From Diospyros lotus (lineage: Eukaryota > Streptophyta > Magnoliopsida > Ericales > Ebenaceae), in assembly GCF_014633365.1 (NCBI RefSeq), contig NC_068338.1:15076616-15140615 (forward strand): a stretch of DNA of 64,000 nucleotides, written 5' to 3'. Below, piece after piece: positions 56,876 through 64,000 of this stretch. How positions within the stretch are numbered: the stretch's first letter is position 1; each line of letters starts with the position of its first letter. The notes beneath the pieces are model-generated. The model was given only the letters and a program-made list of their open reading frames with translations. It searched no databases and had not been told where the DNA came from. The translations under genes were made by a program, and so were the position numbers.

Positions 56876-57418
56876 TGGATTGTACCAACCCAATCTTGGC
56901 CTTTGACCCACGGCCCAATGGCACAATCTCGGCCCACTTCTCATGGCCCAATCTCGGCCCCATCCTGGCCCTACATCAACCTGCAGCAACATCATTGCAG
57001 CCTCATGTTGAGTATTCATGCTCCCGCTCAAGATCCCATCCTCATTAATGGCAGATCCCATCCTCATTAATGGCGGATTCTATCCACATTAGTGAGGGTC
57101 CCATGGACACCATATTATCGTCTAGGGACCTTTACCGACGCTAGATACCCAATCCCATCACCCTGTAAACACATTATGCATGCATGCAAGAGGACCTCTC
57201 CTCCTTTTATATGAACCAGCTCTTTTCAAAGCTAAGGTATGTTCTTCTCTCTAACTCACTGATACTCTACCACTTTTTCTCCCTTACTCATTCGAGCATC
57301 AGAGTGCTTATAGGTGCCAGCTACCCCCCCCAATGGACTGATTGCAAGGGCCCGTCCCTTGCTGTTGCAAGCTCACCTCCGACCATTCTTTTTGTCAGAA
57401 GGGAACATCTAGGGAACA
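56876..57418. mobile_element. Small LTR-type insertion, 543 bp
   Basis: TGGATTGTACC...CTAGGGAACA, flanked by GGTAC (56871-56875) and TGTAC (57419-57423), one mismatch. On the minus strand the host sequence reads ...CLYV before it and PKPIQNVVSIPKL after it, so removing the insert restores the line. The plus strand holds a block of repeated CGGCCCA-like words (56900-56975) and a Gypsy-like LTR phrase ('cattcgagcatcagagtgc'). Family unknown. Confidence 0.65.
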
Positions 57419-57423
57419 TGTAC

Positions 57424-57660
57424 ATATAAACAATATTTAGGTTTCAATACATGCCTGGTAGACAAAGTAATAGAAGAAGTCCCTATAGCTAATGGATCAA
57501 TAGGTGCTCCATTCCCCACTCTAGGGATGACTTCCTACTTCCAAAGTGGCTTACTTGTCTACACATCTTGCATGCAAAAACATATGTGAGATGATGCACC
57601 AGAATCCAAAATCCAGGTAATAAAAGAATGACCAATAGAATTGATCATCTCAATCACAAG
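57424..57660 (-). pseudogene. Copia protease, minus-strand element
   Basis: The active-site region near 57590-57625 reads FITWILDSGASSHICF, an intact D-S-G-A motif. A stop follows soon after. The sequence leads to the integrase region through the 543-bp insertion. Confidence 0.8.
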
Positions 57661-57699
57661 CAAGGAAGAAGTACCTACCCCTTAAGCTTCCCCGTGTTT

Positions 57700-58440
57700 T
57701 CCCCTAAGCACATACAGAATCTCCAGAAAATTCCTCTTCTAGTGCTCATCATGCCCACATTGGAAACACTTTCCCTTGGGTACCTTAGTTTTGGACTTTC
57801 CCTTGGAGATCTCTTTCTTTGGCCCCACCAACTTCTTCTTCTTCTTGGAGGAACTCCTTCTCCTAAAAGATCTAGAAGTCGAGGCAATGGAAATAACTCC
57901 TTTGCCTTTCCCTTTCAATTAGGCCTAAGCTATCCTCAACATGTTGAGTAGCTCGGGGAGTGTACTTTGGATCTTGTTCATATTAAAATTCATGATGAAC
58001 CTGGAGAATGAATTAGGGAGTGACTGCATGATTAGGCCAATATGAAGATTCGTGTCCATGTGGAAATCTAGTGTGTCCAACTGATTAATCAAGTCAATCA
58101 TGGTCAGCACATGATCTCCCACATCTGTGCCCTCTGACATTTTGGACCTGAACAACTGCTTTGATATCTCATATCGAGCGGTCCTAGTAGGCTCTTCATA
58201 CAATTCCTTCAAATTTAAGATCATATCAACAACAATCCCTATATTCTCATGTTGCCTCTAAAGCTCATTGTTCATGGAGGTGAGTATATAGTTCTTGGCC
58301 CTAAAGTTGTGTTCATGCATCTCCATCCAAGACATACGCTCCTTCTCATTAGATCTCTCAGGAAGTTCTAAAGGAGGTGATCTATCCAAGACATATGTGA
58401 TCTTCTCCATATTTAAAACCAATTTAAAATTTTTGACCTA
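57700..58440 (-). pseudogene. Copia gag, minus-strand element
   Basis: 58224-57925 has LKELYEEPTRTARYEISKQL and FRSKMSEGTDVGDHVLTMID, the UBN2-type gag core, like the intron-1 element's gag. A knuckle-like CFQCGHDEH lies near 57750. The N-terminal part (58440-58230) is readable only in broken frames. Confidence 0.8.
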
Positions 58441-58507
58441 GTCATTAAAATTAGCTCTCGTCAAAACATGTTTGTCCAGTATGTGAGAAAGAGGGTTTGA
58501 TTATTTT

Positions 58508-60930
58508 TGTAATACCCAGTATTTAATATTAAGAGTATTTTCAAAAATTACAAGGTCAAAATGGTATTTACTATAGTTTCGGACCTACGTGTAATATTCA
58601 AAATGTAAACGAAAGGCGAGGGACTATGTCAAGCAAGTCAATGAAATTAAATATTGTCCAAATAAGCAATATTCAACCAAACCAACAGATTCGCGAAGGT
58701 TAAAAGTCAAAAACACGCGATTATGAGCATTCGAGCAAAAGTGCAAATTTTATAAACTGTCTGAGGGAGGTCAAATCGATGAATTTCTTAGAAATTCTTG
58801 AGGAAAATGAGAAGTTTAGAACTTGTGGGCAGTCAAGGAATTAACGAGAAGTCTAGTGGCATCAAGGCTTGGGAGAAAGTGCAATTGGAACTTTCTTGGG
58901 GGCTAAAGTGTAAATTTGGAAAGTTCCATGGAGTGAACCCGACCAGCCACCTGTGGCCGTCGGCCAGCTTCCTGGAGTCATCAGGAAGGTCGCCTGGAGG
59001 CCTCAAAGTAGCCTTCAGGTGATGATGAGGTGATTTGTGGTCGTCATTGGCCGAAAATGGCCGAGACGCGATCGATTTTAATGGCGGATGGGATTTTCGA
59101 TTTGGTCAAATTTTTTGAGGGCTTTAGCTCGTGATTTTATTTGATGGGATTAAAGGCTATATTTGGGGATAAGGGGATAAGAACAAGCAAGATCTGGTGG
59201 GAATTTGCATCGAGAACGGGTATAAAAAAGGTAGATGGCCGAGAGTTTAAAATCAAAATCGAGCGAAATTTCTCACATTTTGGCTTGAATCGAGGCTCAC
59301 GGATAAGGGGCTTTTAATCTTTGGGTTGTGGGAAGCATTTCTGGAGAGTTTGGGATCGTTTGGTATAGAAATCACTATGTTTCAATGCCTTGGCCAGAAA
59401 GTCGGGCCTCACCAGACCGCGACCTGCAACCATCGTTTAAGGCATCTTTCGGCGACTGTTTCGACCATTTGAGGGTGCCATCGAGGTCTCCTCGAGGAGA
59501 GCTTCAAGGCCCTACCATTATTTTGGCCAAATGAGGTCACCGAAAAACCGCCATCGTCGGAGAAAACGACCTGCACCTGCTACGCGTGGTCTTATCTCGG
59601 CGAAGCCTTGGGTGGCGCGTGAGGTGAGCTTTGCTTCTGAAATTAATTTTGTAATTTTGATAAAATTATTTTAGAAATTTTCATGAAAAAATATTTGGTG
59701 AAATTTAATGTTAGCTATCTTTTATGAATTTTTGAAGGTAAGAAAGGTTTAAAATTGGAGAAAAATAGAGGAAATTGAGAAAAACAAAATAGAAATATGG
59801 ATTACTAAGGTCTTAAATGGTAATTAGGAGACGATTGGTTTGTTGGAAGGAAGAATTGCACGTTTTTTGAGACATAACACGTTTTCGAGGCAAAATTCGA
59901 TCTTTTTCGAATTGAGGTGAGTGGTTTGATTCTAATCTTACCTTGTCTTGAAAATGTGTTGGAGTGTGTGTAGTGGGTTCAAGTGAGTAGTTTTACCCTG
60001 CCGAACTTAGGTTACACGTGATTAAACCAGTTCTAGTGAGCGGTTATACCCTTCAGAATTTGGGTTGTTTTGCAAAGGCGTTTTCCCTTATGTACTTGTG
60101 ATGTCATTTGCATATTGAACATGTGGTATATTGCATCAACTGTTTTAAACTTATAAAAGAGTCAGTGCATGGCGTGTGATTTTCATATCATTGGAGTGTC
60201 GATTTTGTGTCGTTGTTGTGTTCGTATGGGACGGGATGGGGTCTTCTTGAGAATGGGACAAGGTTAATCCAAGTGAACGGGTGAGTATGTCAGAGAGATT
60301 TCTCAAGTTAGACGTGTTGCATGTCGTTGTGTCTGTATATGCAATGCTCGTATGTCTTTCATGCATTCAGTAAATTGTTTCATACCATCACTTAGATGTT
60401 TTATCATCTAACCTGGGTTATGCCCCTGGAACATTCAACGTTCCATCCAGGGACTACTGCGAGGTCGAGGACATAGCCGGTGAGGCCAACGATGTTTAGT
60501 TGATAGTCGTTGTACCATTTTGGAAGCGTTAGTACTTATTTTGATATATGTATGAATGGTCGCATGATAGTTTTGTAATCATTTTGTAACATTGTAATAT
60601 GTATTTCGGTGTGGGAACACCTTGTATGAAACTTGTGGTAGGCCACGATATCTTGATGTTAATTAATCCGCTGTGTTATGTTATGTCTCATTTAGTTTTA
60701 AGACTATTGATCTTGTTAATTAAACGGGCAAGACTGGGGTTCTCGGGATTTTTAACTACATGTGAAGATTGTTCTTGAAGTCACCGCGGGCGCCGGCCAT
60801 TGTATGTGCCAGGTGTTTTATCTACATGTGAAGATTGTACACTTGGCGCCGCATGTGACAAACTTGGAAAAAAAAAAAATTCCTGGGGATTCCCTTATAG
60901 TGACGCGCCCGTGTAAGGCGGGGTGTTACA
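58508..60930 (+). mobile_element. Solo LTR, 2423 bp, target duplication ATTTT
   Basis: TGTAATACCCAG...GGGGTGTTACA, flanked by ATTTT (58503-58507 and 60931-60935). It is clearly the same family as 35658-38073, diverged by many substitutions, so it is an older or separate copy. It carries the best-preserved palindromic module (60394-60453). Confidence 0.93.
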
Positions 60931-60935
60931 ATTTT

Positions 60936-62017
60936 GCTATTAAAAAACAAAGATTTAGATACAAAAGAATTTAAAGTTTGTCAGTTTGATTATCTTAAAA
61001 AATTCATTTAATTCCAGTATGAATTAAAGGTATCTCCCACTAACTTTTTCAAACCCACCCTTCCTAAGTGGTGAACATGAGTCCTGTTGGAAGATTTGTA
61101 GCAAGTGATCGAAGAGACAACTCCTTGCCTCCTTTCCACATCGAATGTGGAGCTCGATCTTTGGCCCCTATGCCACTAAATCCTCACATAATAGTTTCTT
61201 AAACCGATGACATAGTTAGATCCCTACTCTTCACAACGGCTAGCTGTCCATTTGAATGCCTACCCCTCACATAATAATTTCTTGGGAATAGTCGTATAGG
61301 TTCACTGATAACACAAAGTGCTTAATAGGTCAACAGATCAACTCTCTTGAAATGTACCCTCCTATGTATCCATAGCTAGGGCACAACCATTTGAGTGATG
61401 GTTTTCCTACGATTACGGAGGTCCATGATGAATCCAATCCACTGCTAAGATCTAATATATCTTGCACAATTGGGAAGATTTTCTAGTCTTTAATTTAGGT
61501 CTCACTTTGCACATGCATTAAGTTTTAATCAATGTATCCAATACATAATGAAACAAAATGCATACATTCACAACTGGATGCTCATGGGCTTTTAAGCTTT
61601 TAATTAAACTTGAGCCTCAAGATTTAATTAAAGAGGCTTGCAAGAGATTCAATCATAAAATTATTTGCTGCTAATAATAGGTTGACTTGCTCCCTCGAGC
61701 CATCAACACAGGATGTCTTGGTGTCTCCATCAACATCAGCTCTTAATGCTCTTCTTCATTTTATAAGAACTATCTAACAATACAAATAATTCTAAAAATG
61801 AAACAAAGCACATGGAGACTTATGTCTCTTTACAACTTGAATGAATAAATAATATTACATATTTGGGACTGAATACCTGTAATCATTCATTCATTTAATC
61901 ACATTGAATAAGCCCATGATCACCCCAATCAATCCAATTGATCCAGTTGGCATAACCTTTTTAAATCCAATTTCAAATAAATTCGTATTTATGTAATGTG
62001 TGTAATTTTCTAGGCTC
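60936..62017 (-). other. Leader of the minus-strand copia element
   Basis: Non-coding. It resembles the last part of the intron-1 copia leader, for example the minus-strand phrase 'caaatcttccaacagga' and a following Thr/Ser-codon-like region. No gene. Confidence 0.5.
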
Positions 62018-62740
62018 ATGACTGATGTTTTACTCTTGTGTTGGTTTTGATGATGAAAAACAAATAATTTATATATTAAGTCAAGTATATGTCTTAGAAA
62101 CAAAAATCAATTTCAAGTACTTTTATGATAATGAAAACCAAATGATCTATAATTTTTTATAGATGGAGATTTGCACAAACAAGTATTAAGATTTAAACGA
62201 ATCTCCTAAATGATTTTTTGAATTGATTTTGAATCATTGGATAAATGAAGCAAAATGTTTCAAAGGCAAAAGACCATGTTGTTTAGCCAAATTGCTCCAA
62301 TCCCCTAATGGATTTTTGATATGACTTATGGTGGAAAATATATTTTAAGTATTATTGTATTTTGTGTATCAAAATGAACCAAGAAATGTTATTTCTCTAA
62401 GTCTGGAAGATTAGCACATTATAAGGAGATGCATAAGAAAATGTTTTTATTTTGAAAAACTATCTCTCGATATTTTGATAGTTAATATTCATTATTGTTA
62501 AAATGATTTTTAATGAACTTTTCAAGAAATAGAATGTATGTATTTTGGGAGTGGTAAAATTGTTAAATCTCGAATTTATACCAAAACCAAAATTTTATTT
62601 TCATATTGTTATGGATTTTCATTTTTTAGATATTTTTATTAAATTCAAATGGGGTACTTTCTTATTTACATTTATGTATTAAAGTAGTTGTAATGTATAC
62701 ATTCTATGAATTGTATCATCATGCTAAATCTATTATAATA

Positions 62741-63002
62741 TGTCGACCAACTGTCTCCAATCTGTCGACTGACCTTGTATTTTTTATGAATCTGTCGACT
62801 GATACTCTTGCATTTGTCGATTGACAAAATGTCATTTCTTCGTGCTTCGATTGTGTTCAAGGCATCTGTCGACATATGCCTATGCATCTATCGACTGACA
62901 AAATGTTTCCACAAGGAATTGTTGATAGTCTCAAATGATCTATCGATTGGATTTTGAATTTTCACTCATCTATCGATCGATGCCTTGCATCTGTCGATCT
63001 TT
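62741..63002 (+). repeat. Array of degenerate CTGTCGACTGA motifs
   Basis: About ten copies of TCTGTCGACTGAC or variants (TATCGACTG, TGTCGATTG, TATCGATCG), spaced 15-35 bases. The core GTCGAC or ATCGAT is palindromic. Confidence 0.8.
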
Positions 63003-63328
63003 TGTGTCGTAGAAACCCCCAACGGCTAGTTTTTCCACTCTCCCAAAGTGGCTTTTCCGCTACCAATGGCAAGATTCGTGAATAGGCTATCAAGGCACTA
63101 TAAATACAAGTCAAATGGATGATTCAAATTAACCAAGAGAGATCATTACAAGCTTACAAGTGTTTATTCTTTAAGTGCTTCATTATTTCATTTGTTATTC
63201 ATTTTTCTCTCTAAAGGCTTTGATTATCTTTTGTATTATTTTGTTCAAGCCTTCTATTTATATTGAGAGATTTTGTAACTAAGAGTGTCTACTCTTAGAT
63301 CCTCTCATTTTGTATTATTCTTGATTTT

Positions 63329-63475
63329 CCTAGCTTGTTGTACTAGAGGACTTGCTTATTAAAGCAAGGGGTTGAAATACCTAGCTTGGTGCTAGAGGGC
63401 TTACTTGACTAAGCAAAAGGTTGTAAATTCTTTACTTGTTGCTAGAGGGCCTATCCGGAGAGATAGGAGGCTTTT
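63329..63475 (+). repeat. Roughly 50-bp tandem repeat, three units
   Basis: Units begin CCTAGCTTGTTG/CCTAGCTTGGTG/CTTTACTTGTTG, and each contains CTAGAGG(A/G)C and a downstream AAGC/AGATAGG block. It lies within the SIRE-like LTR, as does the 27-bp array at 47758. Confidence 0.65.
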
Positions 63476-63861
63476 AGTGGATGGGTTGAAAAATCCTTAG
63501 TGAGAAGCAAAGTAGTGGATTAGACTTGGTTTAAGCCGAACCACTATAAATCCTTGTGTTCTCTTGTGCTTGTATTCTTTGTTTATTTATCTTTTCAAGA
63601 ATCTCTATATTCCTCACTTGATTCATATATTTAACCTTTCATTGAAAAGGATTTCATATTTTTCAATCTTGTGTTCTCCATTGTCAAGACGAGATTGTCT
63701 TTATACGGTTGATACCTCATCGTGCCATTTCAAGGTCTTGAGGTTTAACGAAGTTGTGGTCTTCATAGATGACATCTCCCTTTTATCAAAAGAATTTTTT
63801 TTATATACCAATTCACCCCCCCTCTTGGTGTGTGCCATAGTATTTCAAACCTAACAATGGC

Positions 63862-64000
63862 ATCCCATGTCACATTCTTCTGGTTTAAGACATCCAATGT
63901 AATCTAATTACACAAGGCAAAAACCAAGGAATCAGGACAACCGACAATCTAATAGTATGAAATAGTTAACTGTTCCTCCCATTGTGGTGCAGACCGGTCA
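63862..64000. other. Window end, nothing recognised
   Basis: 139 bases of non-coding sequence. By position this should be more of the leader or the 5' LTR of the minus-strand copia element, but I cannot confirm it. Confidence 0.35.

Larger units (their letters stand above)
62023..63856 (+). mobile_element. Solo SIRE/Maximus-like LTR, 1834 bp
   Basis: It starts TGATGTTTTACTC, with 'gttggttttgatgatg' just inside, and ends ...CAAACCTAACA after 'caccccccctcttggtgtg'; these are typical of SIRE-type LTRs. The flanks ATGAC (62018-62022) and ATGGC (63857-63861) match at four of five bases. No primer site or gag follows, so it is a solo LTR. It sits in the leader of the minus-strand copia element. 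Confidence 0.6.
47959..64000 (-). mobile_element. Old Ty1/copia element, heavily interrupted, 5' end outside the window
   Basis: On the minus strand the order right to left is leader (62017-60936), gag, protease, integrase, RT, RNase H, then 3' LTR (51525-47959). Five later insertions cut it: 62023-63856, 58508-60930, 56876-57418, 52772-55215 and 49161-50857. Copia motifs resemble those of the intron-1 element. All domains are broken. The 5' LTR should lie beyond 64000. The left boundary TGAAGG at 47959 is inferred from where SIRE-like LTR sequence gives way to this element's LTR. Confidence 0.75.

Noticed and set aside
1..64000. A wholly new defence, biosynthetic or regulatory system
   Set aside because: Apart from one host gene, all recognisable coding sequence belongs to known transposon families; I see no gene cluster or novel protein set that would support such a claim.

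Overview
The window is eukaryotic, nuclear, repeat-dense plant DNA, most likely from a eudicot with a sizeable genome. The evidence is one five-exon gene with GT-AG introns, two of them swollen by retrotransposons, plus Ty1/copia polyproteins, tRNA-Met primed LTR elements, TRIMs, tRNA-derived SINE-like copies, hAT and Harbinger-like DNA elements, and AT-rich intergenic sequence. I cannot name the species. I found no bacterial gene, CRISPR array, rRNA or intact tRNA.

Layout. Positions 1-4618 are a near-identical second copy of 33397-38019 (about 14 differences seen by eye) and stop at a run of exactly 100 Ns (4619-4718), so this copy may be an assembly product. Positions 5748-29220 (minus strand) hold the only host gene I can support. 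Its five exons (29220-28779, 13990-13707, 13644-13546, 7290-7063, 6253-5748) join in phase to about 519 codons, apart from a 1-base frameshift in the last exon. Intron 1 (14.8 kb) contains a 10.6-kb copia element (15426-25980), itself carrying a 1.2-kb hAT-type element. Intron 3 (6.3 kb) contains a second complete copia element (7687-12889) with a perfect 5-bp target duplication. Two SINE-like copies lie in introns 1 and 4.

Positions 29.3-33.7 kb are AT-rich, with a long inverted repeat, a Harbinger-like MITE and a field of TCGAGT-type motifs. From 33.7 kb to the end the window is nested LTR sequence. It contains a SIRE/Maximus-like copia fragment (about 39.8-46.4 kb, plus strand) split by two solo LTRs, then an old minus-strand copia element (47959 to beyond the window end) split by five further LTR insertions. 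At least five solo LTRs keep perfect 5-bp target duplications (CAAGG, CTATT, ATTAT, ACCAC, ATTTT), which allows the order of insertion to be read.

Working picture: one conserved plant gene sits in a region shaped by insertion of LTR elements and frequent LTR-LTR recombination. I did not find a clearly new molecular system. The points most worth a second look are the inflated, frameshifted host gene, the duplicated contig end, a conserved palindromic module at a fixed place in six related LTRs, and arrays of degenerate palindromic hexamers found in several LTR families.
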